A stretch of 64,000 nucleotides of DNA from Leptobrachium leishanense (lineage: Eukaryota; Chordata; Amphibia; Anura; Megophryidae): positions 409,486,626 to 409,550,625 of the forward strand of contig CM019063.1 in assembly GCA_009667805.1 (NCBI GenBank), given 5' to 3'. Made by a program: the position numbers and the translations under genes. The notes below the pieces were generated by a model. The model worked only from the letters and a program-made list of their open reading frames with translations, had not been told where the DNA came from and searched no databases. Below, in pieces: positions 31,576-42,522 of this stretch; the first letter of the stretch is position 1, and each line of letters opens with the position of its first letter.

Positions 31576-32428
31576 GTTAAATTTTTGTTTGTTCTCAGGT
31601 TTTAACTATTTTTGTATTTTTATACAGAAAGCAGATTTCAGTAAAGCGGTTGCGGTTTTTGTACTGAATTTTGAGTTTAAGTGAAATCTTTACTTTGTAC
31701 TCAGTTTCATTAGATAGTAAGACCAAGTTTAACTAAGAGTTTTTGTACCTTTAGTGGTGATTTTATTTTTTTATTGGTATTACAGTAGAAAAGAAAGATT
31801 TGTTTTTTTTTAAAAAAAAAAAAAAGGAAAAAACTTTCTTTTTATATTTACTTTCCATAGGCAGATTGTGCAAGCGACAATAACACGCTTTTATGGGTTC
31901 ATAGTTGCTTTGTGCAGCGAGTAGTTTATTTCAGTTTTGAAGTTCAGACGGTTTGTTAGCTTCATTTGGTGACAGTGATTCATGTGTTGTAATGAGGCAT
32001 CGTACAACTAGCAAATAGACAGAAGAAGGCTATCCCCATTTAACTTCTGTTAGGAGAGAAGCCACATTGTTCTGTAGAGAAAGAGGATAGTCATTGTGCT
32101 GTGCGGTTTAGTCTGGCGACGCAGTGTACGGGCGTACAGCGTATACGCTTGTGTATACATACACTGTGAGGGGTAGAGACATAATTCGGGAAGGGGGGTA
32201 ATCTGTGGTTGTTGACTAATCGTTTGGGGCATAGTTCTGTACCCAACCTGCTGGGACAACAAGCCATAGAGTTACACGTCGCCTCGGTTAGGGTCTCTAG
32301 TTGGAGGACTATAGTGATTATAATCTGACAATCCACCGTGAAAAGACGACACCAGGCGGTGCTCTCCTAAATTGGTGCAAGGGTTTCCCTGGATGCAGGG
32401 GTAAGACGATAAGCCGATTCGAATCGCC
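31576..32428 (+). other. Remainder of the ERV leader
   Basis: AT-rich 5' untranslated region with a T/A run near 31803-31835. No coding signal; short frames on either strand lack domains. Confidence 0.6.
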
Positions 32429-34160
32429 ATGGGCAATGTGCCGTCCATGCAAGGGAAGGAAAGTGAGGCTTCCCACAGTCAGACGGCTGCGCAGCACATG
32501 AAATCTAGTTTTGGGGCGAAGGCCATGAAACCCCTTAAAGAATGGCATAGATGGTCCAAGGGTACCGCTTGGAGTATCCCTCTGGAGGAGACGTTTGGCG
32601 CCTGGAGATGGGAGAAATTCATAACTGAGTTTAAACCCAGACTCTGGACGGCAAAGACTTTAGATGTAGCTCAGCTGTGGCTTCAGAAGTTTATTATGGT
32701 AAACCGGCAGGGTATACAGAAGGCGGTTTCAGTCCGGAAGAACCGCATTATGTACACCTGGCCAGAGGGGATAGCCGCGATTGGTGATCCAATGCTGGAA
32801 GCGGAAGAGGCTCTTTCTGGGCTAACTCTGCTAAGGCAGGCTGGATCCACCCACACTGGATCTATTGTAGTTTCATCTGATGCTTCTGCCATCACCAATG
32901 TAACAACCTCTACTCTGCTCTCTCCAGCTACCATACCTCTCGCTCCCACAACTCCACCTAACCCTCTCTATCCGTCTCCCTCGGCCACATCTGGGGCGTT
33001 TCCTCCTCCAATTACAGTTAATTACGAATCATTTCCAACTGGGAATCTGCAGATGCTATGTGAGTCTAAGGGAATTGGGACCAGACTAAAGAACCGTGGG
33101 GATTGAATAGCTGCGCTAAGAGCTTTTGATTCAGCCGTGCCTACCATCTACCCTTCATTGGATGGCTTCCAGACGGGGATGGTCATGGGAAAGGTAGGAC
33201 ACAGCAGTCCAATGAAGCTACAGCCTCCAAGGTATACACCTGGTCCCACTTGTGTCTCTGAACCTGGTACTTATCCAGTCCGGGTGCAACAATACGAGGG
33301 TGTTCCCAATGCCGACGGTGAAAGGACGTTAGGGGAGAGGGTGGTATGACATGTCCCTTTTGCTTCCTCGGAAATCAGAACCATCCTAGCCGAACTGCCT
33401 GACTATAGAACGAATCCACGAGGGTTCGCGAGAATGTTCTGTCAAAATCAATTTAGTTACGGCATGAGCGGAACGGACTGTGCCCAAGTTCTGAGGGCAA
33501 AAGTAGGAGAGGAACCAGCAGGGGTTATAATTTCCCGCTGCAACATTGTCACTCACGGACAGGCCACTTCCGGAGGTAAGGAATTCTGTGTTGCCCTGCT
33601 AGCCAAACTTCCAGAGATGTATGGGGCCTCCTCCACCACGGATGTGATGAAACTCTGTCAAAATCCTGGGGAGGAATGCGTTTGTTTCTGGCGTCGCCTG
33701 AAACAAGCGGCATTAGATGCAGATTTGGAAGTTGGTCCTGATGTGCCAACCGACGGAGGTAAGTTAACCGCTATTCACCTCCTACTAAGAGCCAAATTCT
33801 TAGAAGGCATCCATACGAAAATTCGAGACCGGTTATTGTTAGCCAGACCCGAATTTAGTGAAATGACAATACCTGCCATTCTATCCACTCTCTCCGCTAT
33901 AGAGAGAGAGGTGGATAGGAAGAAACAGGATAAAACATCCAAAGTCCTTGTGTCACAAGCCCCCGATGAAGAACAAACATACCAAGATCGTGGGAAAAAG
34001 ACACAACACTGGAAAACCAGGACTTGTCACATCTGCAAAAAGGAAGGGCATTTTAAAGCGTGACTGTCCTAACAGACTCAAGGGTAAGTGGCAGTTCATT
34101 CCAGGCGATCCGACGACTCCGGTCGTGGGGATGGCCAGCCAGGGCTATGATTCTTCATAG
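32429..34160 (+). pseudogene. ERV Gag (in-frame stops and one frame change)
   Basis: Starts MGNVPSMQGK, with Gly2 as a likely myristoylation site. Frame 2 continues from 32429 to 34063 with two in-frame TGA stops, at 33104 and about 33347. The matrix part ends in a Pro/Ser/Thr-rich segment (about 32920-33010). The capsid part includes LAELPDYRTNP and an FCVALLAKLPEMYG region. The nucleocapsid knuckle CHICKKEGHFK is cut by a frame change near 34050; the remainder of the knuckle and a basic tail lie in the next frame and end at a TAG (34158-34160). It would form the particle core under the plasma membrane. Inactive as it stands. Confidence 0.75.
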
Positions 34161-35365
34161 CACACTGGCAAACCGGTGTCAGGCCATATAAACCTGTTTA
34201 TCGAGGAATTAAAATATCCCCTCCCTTGCCTCATTGACACTGGTGCAGCCCGAACTGTTCTGAGATCCAGAGATCTCAGAGGCAAGGTTCCCCTCTCTGG
34301 GGAGACTATACCCACTGTGGGTCTCACAGGTCAGACAGTGTCTCTACAGACCACCAAACCACTCCATTGTAGACTAGGGGAGCACACGGAAGCCATCAGG
34401 TCTGTACTGGTATCGGATGATGTTCCCATTAATTTGTTGGAAGCGGATATTTTATCAGAAATACAGGCGATTATTGAGTACACTCCAGCTGGCATTGTGG
34501 TAAGTAGCGCACTATCAGAAGAACGATTATGTGCTATGGTAGCATTACCATATCTGACGGAACCAACCTGTTTCCTGGAGTTGGATGTACTGGCAGAGGT
34601 AAATTCCAAAATTTGGGCAGCAGATAAGTACGAAGTGGGCCTTCTTCCCGTGCCGCCAACTACAGTTAACATCAAGCCAGGGAGCGTTTTACCCCGATTA
34701 CCACAATATCCCTTGAGTGTGGCTCAAATGGACAGTCTTAAGATCCAATTGGACCGATATCTACAGATAGGGGTCCTCTCGCCAACCAAATCACTCTGCA
34801 ACACCCCACTATTCCCAGTGGCCAAAAGGTCGTCCAAAGGCCAGGAAACAACATACCGGCTAGTGCATGATAGTGATGCTCCTCTGGTCCCTAACCCCCA
34901 CACCTTGCTGGCCTCTGTACCACCAAATGCAAAGTTTTTTACTGTCATTGATTTAACCAATGCTTTTTTCTCGGTACCACTGGACCCCCAGTGCCAGTAC
35001 CTTTTTGCTTTTACATTCCAGGGTCAACAACTAACATGGACACGTCTCCCTCAGGGGTTGGTGACTAGTCCCTCGGAATACAGTTGCAAGCTGAAGATCG
35101 TGTTAGATCAGTGGGCCCCAATCCAGGGGTGGTACTGCTGCAGTGTGTGGATGACTTTCTACTTTGCTGTCCCACACGGGAGGTTTGTTATCGGCATACT
35201 GTATCATTGCTTAACCATCTGGCGCCCACAGGTAATAAGGCTAACAAAGAGAAAGTACAGTTTTGCAAGGAAAAGGTTATATTTTTAGGACATTGCATCT
35301 CTCAGGGTACCCGGCCTTTAACCACCCAGAGAGTAAAGATATTAAGTGGCTCTAACACCCACTAA
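34161..35365 (+). pseudogene. ERV protease and N-terminal reverse transcriptase
   Basis: Continues in the frame of the nucleocapsid tail after the TAG, a gamma/epsilon-type readthrough layout. Protease: PCLIDTGAARTVL (active-site DTGA) near 34233. RT: RLPQYPLS, LFPVAKR, FFTVIDLTNAFFSVPL (first Asp), LPQGLVTSPS, then after a frame change near 35125 a CVDD box (QCVDDFLL, about 35147) instead of the usual YXDD, and FLGHCIS. The frame ends at 35365. The YVDD-to-CVDD change affects the residue next to the catalytic Asp pair. RNase H and integrase N-terminus are absent. Confidence 0.75.
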
Positions 35366-35549
35366 ACAGACCCGAAGACTATGCACCATTTTGAACCCAG
35401 CGTCTCTTCTTCCTGTTATAAAGGAGGAAGAGAAGGGGGGAGATAATGGTGTGGAAAACGAAAATTTTCCAACTTTTACTAACCATTCTAACCTCAACTT
35501 CTAATCAATTTTCCAACCTAGTAGGGAAACTCTTTGAGGACCATCATGA

Positions 35550-35810
35550 TTGCTTTTCCTTGATGAGCTCCAAAAAGTCCACCGGGTCCAGGAGTCTCTC
35601 CCGGACCCAAACCCAATAACCAGTGTTCATTCTATTCAACCAGGTGATTGGGTCGTGCTAAAGAAACATCCGAGGACGGGACCAGAGACGAGATATCTTG
35701 GTCCATTCCAGGTGCAGCTGACGACGCCAACCTCTCTGAAGCTCGAAGGACGAGACAACTGGGTCAACGCCAGTCACTGCAAGAAGCTGCTCAACTACAT
35801 CAAAGAATGA
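35550..35810 (+). pseudogene. ERV integrase C-terminal remnant
   Basis: 86 residues with the SH3-like C-terminal domain of gammaretroviral integrases (QPGDWVVLKKHP, YLGPFQVQLTTPTSLKL, WVNASHCKK). The HHCC and DDE domains are deleted between about 35365 and 35540, where a purine-rich gaggaagagaagggggga run remains. Its stop TGA (35808-35810) overlaps the env ATG (35807-35809). Confidence 0.75.
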
Positions 35811-37217
35811 GAAGTATCATTTTTGTTTACTTGTTTAGCTTAATTTATTTTAGCGAGGGAAACGATGAAAAACATCCCAATCTTTTATTTAAAATGCACC
35901 TCCAGCTAGCTAAGGCAGCAAACAGGACCAATTGCTGGGTGTGCTCGAAACCCCCCCCCCTAGCCATTATACTCCAGCAATGGCAGCCGTTCATGCTATA
36001 TACAATGTTCACATTGGTACGAGAAATTAGCCAAGACCACCCAGAGACATTTGTCGATAGAATTTAATGATACATTCCTAGAGGGTAACATCAGTTATAG
36101 TTTTAATATTAGCTCTGGCTCTTGCGCCTCGCTTGCCAATCCTGTATGGGTGTCTGGGCAATTAGGTGGCCCGCAGGTATGCTTCAACATCAGCTTCGGT
36201 GACAGATTTGTGGGATCCTCCAGTTGTAAGAAAGGTATAACAATCAACCATACTAATGAAACCCCCGATATCTTTAGTAACACCCATAGACCAGATTATA
36301 TCTGCTGGAAAGAAGGATGCGATGTTCAGACGGCGGCGGCAATCCCCCAGTCTATTCAGTTATTACTGAGTGCCCGAGACTGGCAGAGAAACTCCTCATG
36401 TGCTGTTCTGACAGGCCCATATTATTTCCTGTGCGGTTCCGCCGCTTATAAGGTAATTCCCCCTAATACAAGAGGTTCATGTGCTTTAGTGAAGCTTGTT
36501 CCGGCATCTTACATTGCAGCCGATCGAGAGGATCTGATGGTGCGTAGGAAGGCCAAGATGTCCGGGAGAGCTCGTAGGGAACTATTCTCTAGCCACGATC
36601 AGGCTTGGGCATGGTTCCCTGCGTGGACTGGATGGGGAATAGAGCTTATGAAGCGATTGAACAATTTCTCCTCTATTGTAGACGAGATGTTCAATGAAAC
36701 CGTAGAAGCTGTCAGGGAGATCACACAGGAACAACGACAAATAAAGACTCTGGTATTGCAGGAAAAGATGGCTCTTGATTATCTTTTAGCGTCCAAGGTG
36801 GGTTTCTGTGAATTCATAGGTGAGGACTGTTGCACCTGGATAACGGACACCAATGACATGGTCAAAGCACATATGGATAAGGTTAGCGCCCTGCAAGGCA
36901 GAGCCAGAGCTATAGCCAGTGAGGGTTGGAATCCTTTTGAAGGTTTGGGAAGCTTCGGGGATTTCTTGTTTTCCATTGGATCCTGGCTAAAGGAAATGGG
37001 AGTATATATACTTATGGTGTTTCTGTTTCTATTCCTTCTATATGCCGGAGTGAAATGTTCCTGTTGTCTAATCGACCGAGTTACCAAAGCCAGAGTAGAT
37101 GACTACTTTTTCGTTGCCGAGATGAGACGCCCTGAAGACCAACCCATGGACCGGACACAGAGGATTTCAGACCGACCAACGATCGACGCAACCCACCACC
37201 TCATGTCCTCCCTCTGA
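35807..37217 (+). pseudogene. ERV envelope (one frame change)
   Basis: Starts in the ATGA overlap with the integrase stop. A signal-peptide-like start (MRSIIFVYLFSLIYF) is followed by CWVC, the CXXC motif of gamma-type surface subunits. The frame changes between about 36045 and 36067; the downstream frame runs 36051-37217. There: several N-glycosylation sites, a furin-like RARR near 36573, a heptad-rich helix, an immunosuppressive-type region, CEFIGEDCC (the CX6CC link, near 36808), a membrane span YILMVFLFLFLLYAGV near 37005-37050, and a 50-residue tail. The transmembrane subunit is complete; the surface subunit is short and partly lost. Such proteins mediate receptor binding and membrane fusion. 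Confidence 0.8.
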
Positions 37218-37242
37218 GTCACCTCCCCTAAAGCAGATTCTA

Positions 37243-37440
37243 CGTGTCAAGTTCAACATGTCAAGATTTGTTTTTAGACTTGCTTTAAGATTTGCCCAAA
37301 AAATCGGCATGTCAAGATTTGTTTTTAGACTTGCTTTATGACCCACGTGTCAAGATTTGTTTTAAGATTTGCAAAAAAATCGGCGTGTCAAGATTTGTTT
37401 TAAGACTTGCGTTAAGATTCTACGTGTCAAGATGGACTGT
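37243..37440 (+). repeat. Direct repeats downstream of env
   Basis: gtgtcaagatttgttttaag units occur with tcaagatt at 37261, 37312, 37350 and 37388 and a partial at 37426; spacing 51, then 38 bases. Located between the env stop and the 3' LTR. Confidence 0.8.
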
Positions 37441-37551
37441 CTGTTGTTTTCTATCATCTGTTTGGTTTTTTTACATTCAGAACTTTACAAGAGGAACTGT
37501 TTCTTTCCAAGGAAGATCGAGATTCATCGAGGGACACTGGGGAGCAAATGA
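37433..37551 (+). CDS. Small hydrophobic ORF / possible splice acceptor region
   Basis: A 39-residue frame from ATG 37433 with a signal-like hydrophobic start (MDCLLFSIICLVFLHSE). A pyrimidine-rich tract followed by attcag at about 37476-37481 is a good splice-acceptor candidate. It could be a remnant accessory exon or chance. Low confidence. Confidence 0.25.
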
Positions 37552-37565
37552 CAAAGAGGAGGGAC

Positions 37566-38312
37566 TGTCGTGGAAATTTTATTATGTGGACATTATATTC
37601 CAGGATGTGCGTGTTATAAGTTGTCATCTGTCTCCCTGTGTTGGATTTGAATGTGGTTTTAAATCCAAACCAGCGGCAAAACCGTCAGTATGAAAACCTT
37701 CTTTTGGGTTTAGAGACATACCTGCTTTTAAGACATTTAAGCCTTGTCTCAACACTGGTACCGTGTTGAGATAATAACTGTATTTGTCCCCGCAGATATG
37801 TCAATAACCCATAGGAACGAGTAGATTGATCTTCACTCAGATACTGATCACTCTGAGCAGTATCTGAATGGGGTCCATATTGACAAGTGACGGGGATGGG
37901 GACAAACATGGCTGACGGGGATCATGGAGATGACTCAGGGATGAGTCATCTCCAGGAGGCCGGTCGGTCATTCTGGTCCACGCCCCTGTCCTTTTGATAT
38001 GTAAATGTAATTACTGGGCAACCTGGCTTTCTGTTGTACAGCCAGGGGGCTACTGGGCGTGTGCGATTGTCTAATAAATTAAACTGACCAGGAGACACAG
38101 CTCACTTGGCCAGAGGATTTCCAGCTTGAAGCAGCGTGTTTGTCTGATTCCTCCTGGGATAGAGAAGTACTTTGTGTCTTATACAGAAAGAGCTAAATAT
38201 AGCGTGTATTTTTATAGTGACGGATTTGTTTGTACTGGGCGCACTTTAATACTGAAGTGTACCTTTTTAGTGCACCAGGACTTTATGCACAAAAGCCAAA
38301 CTTTCCATAACA
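37566..38312 (+). repeat. 3' LTR of the ERV
   Basis: 747 bp, begins tgtcgtggaaattt, ends ccataaca. A purine tract, caaagaggagggac, lies just before it. Compared with the 5' LTR it has a 26-bp addition near 37830-37860 and a handful of substitutions. Confidence 0.88.
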
Positions 38313-38606
38313 GTTGCCGCACAGTTTATCGTCCGTCGTAGCATAGAATCGTGAGCAATAGAGACCCACACACGAAGTGCGTCTGCACCGAACTGCGCAC
38401 GCACAACGCACGTGGCAAACAGACGCAAGTTAGGAAAGAATGTAAAACCGCTAACATGGACGCGCAGAGTGCGCCACGTCCCACCACGTCCGCGTACCGT
38501 TCTGTGTGCGTGATGAGGAGACGTCAGACGCAGCGCATTTGCGACGTCCAGCACCTTGACGCACGAAATGTCTTTTCATATCCTTTATCATATTAATTTT
38601 GTTTCC

Positions 38607-39010
38607 CATAGAAACATAGAACATAGAAACATAGAAAAATGTCGGCAGATAAGAACCTTTCGGCCCATCTAGTCTGCCCAATTACATGGATACTATACCT
38701 GGATTTATCTTTTGTTTAGGATAGCCTTATGCCTATCCCATGCCTGCTTAAATTCAATTACTGTTTTGGCCTCTACCACTTCAACTGGAAGGCTGTTCCA
38801 TGTATCCACCACCCTCTCAGTAAAATAATGCTTCCTGATGTTACTTTTAAACCTTTGCCCCTCTAATCTAAGAATATGTCCTCTTGTTTTGCTACTTTGT
38901 TTCCTTTTAAATATACTCCATTCCTCTACCTTGTGGATTCCCTTTTTACGTATTTAAATATTTCTATCATATCTCCTCTGTCTTGTCTTTTTTCCAAGCT
39001 ATACAATATT
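38607..39010 (-). mobile_element. CR1 3' fragment
   Basis: The complement of the CR1 end at 10205-10610, including the codons for the C-terminal RT segment, inserted in the Harbinger-like MITE. The frame is no longer open. Confidence 0.85.
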
Positions 39011-39116
39011 TCCCTTTTGACTATGTGGTGTCTACAGTATCTTCCGTCAGGCCGTCCGTCCGTTGTGCACGCACGCAGAGTGCGCTCAGACTGCGTTCGT
39101 CTGACTTTAGCCCTTA

Positions 39117-39412
39117 GAGTAGGATTATTTGGGACTAGCGGGGACATTGTGATACTAAGGAAAAGCTGGATATGGTGGCACTGAGGAAGGTAGGTAGAGA
39201 TACTTGGGTATGGATTTATAACACGTGGAGGTGCTGGCAACAGTTCAGAGAGTAGGGTTTGGTGGGTTTATACTGTGGAAGCAGAAATGATAACAGAAGG
39301 TTGGGGAAGTAGGATACGGTGGAACTACATTTTCTTCACAATCGTCACTTGTTAAAGGGGAGGAATATGAACAAGGACAAGATGTTTCTGATCTGTTTAT
39401 AGTAATAAAGTA
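39117..39412. other. Unexplained spacer
   Basis: Degenerate gtgatact/ggtggcactg phrases, similar in style to 29370-29520 on the other side of the MITE, so probably the original locus sequence. No gene. Confidence 0.5.
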
Positions 39413-41017
39413 CAGTTGTGTTCAAAAGTATTCAACCCCCACTGAAATTGAGTGTTTTGGCCAGTTTGACATTGATTTTGATCATTCAGTCATCTTGCTT
39501 ACAATTAAATCAAAGAGGCACGTGTAGGTCAGACAAATATAACATAACATTTATAAATGAAATAACCACAAATGTCTTTTCTGTGCTCACATCATTATCA
39601 GTTTTATTCAACCCCCAAGTGACATTCAATCTTAGTACTTTATAACTGTAAAAGGATGTTGTACTAACAGCTTTTAAACGTGAAGCATAGCTTGACACAA
39701 GTGTCTTGCAGCGATCTACGGGTATCTTCGCCCATTCGTCATGGGCAAAAGCCTCCAGTTCAGTCACATTCTTAGGCTTGCGCACTGCAACTGCTCTTTC
39801 TTTAAGTCCCACCAGAGGTTCTCAATCGGATTTAAGTCAGGTGACTGCGATGGCCACTCCAAAATGTTCCAGCCTTTAATCTGCAACCATGCTCTAGTGG
39901 ATTTGGAGGTATGCTTGGGATCATTGTCCTGTTGAAAGGTCCAACGTCTCCCAAGCCTCAGGTTTGTGACGGACTGCATCACATTGTCATCTAAATATCT
40001 CCTGGTACTGAAGAAATTCATGGTACCTTGCACACGCTGAAGCTTCCCTGTACCTGCAGATGCAAAACAGCCCCAAAGCATGATTGACCCCCCGCCATGC
40101 TTCACAGTAGCAAGGTGTTCTTTTCTTCATAGGCCTTGTTCTTCCTCCTCCAAACATAGCGTTGGTCCATGGGCCCAAACAGTTCTAATTCTGTTTCATC
40201 AGTCCACAGAACACTTCTGTGGTTTGTCCACATGACTTTTGGCATACTGCAGTCGACTCTTCTTATTCTTTGAGACAGCAAGGGGGTGCGCCTGGGAGTT
40301 CTGGCATGAGGCCTTCATTACGCAGTGTGCGCCGTATTGTCTGAGCTGAAACTTCAGTACCCACATCTGACAAATCTTTTCTCAGTTCCTCAGCAGTCAC
40401 ACGGGGACTTTTCTCCACTCTACGCTTCAGTTAGCGCACAGCAGTCGAAGTCAGCATCTTCTTTCTGCCACAACCAGGTAGCGTTTCAACAGTGCCCTTT
40501 GCCTTGAATTTGCGAATGATGCTTCCTATGGTCTCTTTTGGTATGTTAACATCTTTGCAATCTTCATATAGCCATTGCCCTTCCTGTGAAGAGTAATCAC
40601 CTCTTCTCTTGTTCCTGGACCATTCTCTTGACTTCACCATGTTTTGTAACCACACCAGTAAATGTCTAGAAGGAGCTGAGTATCATAGTCATTTTAAAGC
40701 TGCCTAATTGATGCTTATTATGCTTTATTGCTGCTCCGTGACATCCACAGGTGTTTTCAATACCTGATTGAAAACACTTGAATGAACCTCTGTTCTTCAG
40801 AGTGGTAGTCTTTAAGGGGTTGAATAATTGTGTCAATGAAGAATTCACAAAAGAAACATTTACTACTGTATTACAAAACCAATTGATGTCATTTTAGTTG
40901 CAACTGGTTCTTTAAAAAGTCCTTGTAGGATTTCATTCTGAATACAATTACAAATGTACACTAAATTCCCTAAAACCCTTTACAGCATTGGGGGTTGAAT
41001 AATTTTGAACACAACTG
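39413..41017 (-). mobile_element. Tc1/mariner element (1605 bp)
   Basis: Inverted ends cagttgtgttcaaaagtatt and aattttgaacacaactg, flanked by TA (39411-39412 and 41018-41019). Transposase on the minus strand. A different family from the Tc1 at 10915. The right side runs into a TA microsatellite. Confidence 0.9.
39510..40655 (-). pseudogene. Tc1 transposase, frame-broken
   Basis: Read on the minus strand. Frame 40431-40655 carries the N-terminal HTH start (MVKSREWSRNKRR at its inner ATG, NIPKETIGSIIRKFKAKGTV). Frame 39987-40178 is intermediate and poorly matched. Frame 39764-40105 holds HGGGSIMLWGCF, QQDNDPKHTSKSTRAWL (second Asp) and SQSPDLNPIENLWWDLK (Glu). Frame 39510-39812 gives the C-terminus. 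At least three frame changes, so it is inactive. The catalytic DDE order is otherwise as expected. Confidence 0.85.
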
Positions 41018-41019
41018 TA

Positions 41020-41416
41020 TATATATATATGGGGGGGCCATGTATGATGAAATGATGGATAAACCAGAAACTAGAACAATAGTGTTGGCATTATTGGACT
41101 TTGCTTAGAGTTAAAGTTCCCAGTATTTTTGCTACATCTCATTAGCCATAGAATAAATAAAAATGTTTTTATAGTTTCAGGTTACATTGAAAAGTCATAA
41201 ATTATTCCTTATCTTATCTCTCATATTTCCACAAGACATTAATGATACATGTCATAGACTTAGGGAAAGGGGAGGTTGTTTCATTATCGGGTCATGTTTC
41301 TAGCCCTGAAATGCCACATTCATTTATCGCTATATTTACCATATGTGCCCTTCTGCCTAATTGCTTTTAGTTCATTTGCTTAATCTTCTACCTACGTCTC
41401 TTTATATTACATATGT
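41020..41416. other. Unexplained spacer
   Basis: Short (ta)n at 41018-41030, then AT-rich sequence with no ORF or recognised repeat. Confidence 0.5.
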
Positions 41417-42126
41417 CAGAAGAAAAAAAGTGGTAGACACCAACTACCCAATATCAATTTTAATAGGTGTACAAAAAAACTAACATAACACCGAATGCAT
41501 AAAAAAAATATAATGAATTAGATAGGTCACGAATTGAAACCACCCAATGAGGGATGGATACCTCACTAAGGCAATCCTGTTGGTCTGTGCATACAAATCA
41601 AAGTAAAAACTGAGTAACACAGTCTAGCTAATGTAGGCTACTGGGCGGCAGTTAGCAATATGCCAGGCATTCATACAATCAAATCAAAAAGCATTGAATA
41701 ATTCATAATCTTCGGAGGACCACCTTAAATGGGTATAGACGTCGACCGATATGTGAATAATTATGCGCATAAAGTAACAAGATATAATATAGACTGTGTA
41801 AAGTATCAACGCTACAAAGAGCCTAACAATTGGCTCCTATATATGCCTGGTGTACATTCATTGAGACAAAAATTGTACTGAAAAATGTAACTGTGCAATC
41901 ATAGAAACTGCTAAATCAGCGATACAACATAGATTTATAACCATAGAACCATCAAACAGCACAAAAGCCATACAACAAAGATAGCTACGCCCTCATTGTT
42001 AGGGGCAAAATTAGATAAATGCCAAAACATTATATGTTTTTTATGCGTTCGTTGTTATGTTAGTTTTTTTGTACACCTATTAAAATTGATATTGGGTAGT
42101 TGGTGTCTACCACTTTTTTTCTTCTT
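41417..42126. mobile_element. Element with inverted ~75-bp ends, Penelope-like
   Basis: agaagaaaaaaagtggtaga and the following block through aactaacataaca are repeated inverted at about 42050-42126 (tgttatgttagtttttttgt ... ccactttttttcttct). The phrase gtggtagacaccNNctacc also begins the neighbouring element at 42533, so these are related 3' ends in opposite orientation. The interior has no ORF. Confidence 0.6.
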
Positions 42127-42332
42127 CAATATTGCCGGGTTACGCCCATTGTAGACACTGGTTTTTGATTCTAATCCCCAGTGCTTTTTCTTTTCCTTTT
42201 TGCATATTACATATGTCACATGTTTTCTATTCTCATATTACCTAAAAATTGGTGGCTCTATTCCAAGTTGGCTGTAACAATTGATTGTCATCCCACAAAT
42301 CTTAATTGTCCTGGTATACTAAGTTGTGTGGT

Positions 42333-42522
42333 AAAATTAGTTATTACTTGGCTTTTACAGGCCATAAGTGCACCTATTATTAAGAGCCACAGAATAACCA
42401 GCAATTTTCAAGTCACTCATTATTCTCTAAGCAGCCAGAGAATAAAAAAAAACGATTTCGGGATCAAGCTGGTGTGAAAATTACATTAAATAAGGAAAAA
42501 AATCCTGCAACCACCCCTATAG
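42333..42522 (+). repeat. 190-bp direct repeat, left copy
   Basis: aaaattagttattacttggc through ccacccctatag. About 95% like 43764-43952. It immediately precedes the element at 42523. Confidence 0.85.

Larger units (their letters stand above)
29578..38312 (+). mobile_element. Endogenous retrovirus, defective (8.7 kb)
   Basis: Two LTRs (29578-30298 and 37566-38312) with the 4-bp target duplication gttg at 29574-29577 and 38313-38316. Internal order: leader with a tandem array, gag, protease and reverse transcriptase, a fragment of integrase, env, a direct-repeat region, the 3' LTR. A UAG between gag and protease and a CX6CC envelope point to the gamma/epsilon group. A candidate splice donor is ttggtaagac near 30401. 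Defects: in-frame stops in gag, frame changes, and loss of RNase H with most of integrase. LTR divergence is low apart from a 26-bp indel, so it is not ancient. Confidence 0.88.
29538..39113. mobile_element. Harbinger-like MITE split by an ERV and a CR1 tail
   Basis: Left end atgcctgtgtcagacgaacg and right end complementary (cgttcgtctgactttagccc), flanked by tta at 29535-29537 and 39114-39116. The body at 38317-38600 and 39030-39113 is collinear with the small MITE at 273-720 (for example aagtgcgtctgcaccgaactgc against aagtacgtccgcactgaactgc). Without the ERV (29578-38312) and the CR1 tail (38607-39010) the element would be about 430 bp. Confidence 0.75.

Noticed and set aside
31017..31580. 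187-residue repetitive ORF in the ERV leader
   Set aside because: It is produced by a stop-free 22-24 bp repeat that is open in all three frames. No start context or homology supports translation.
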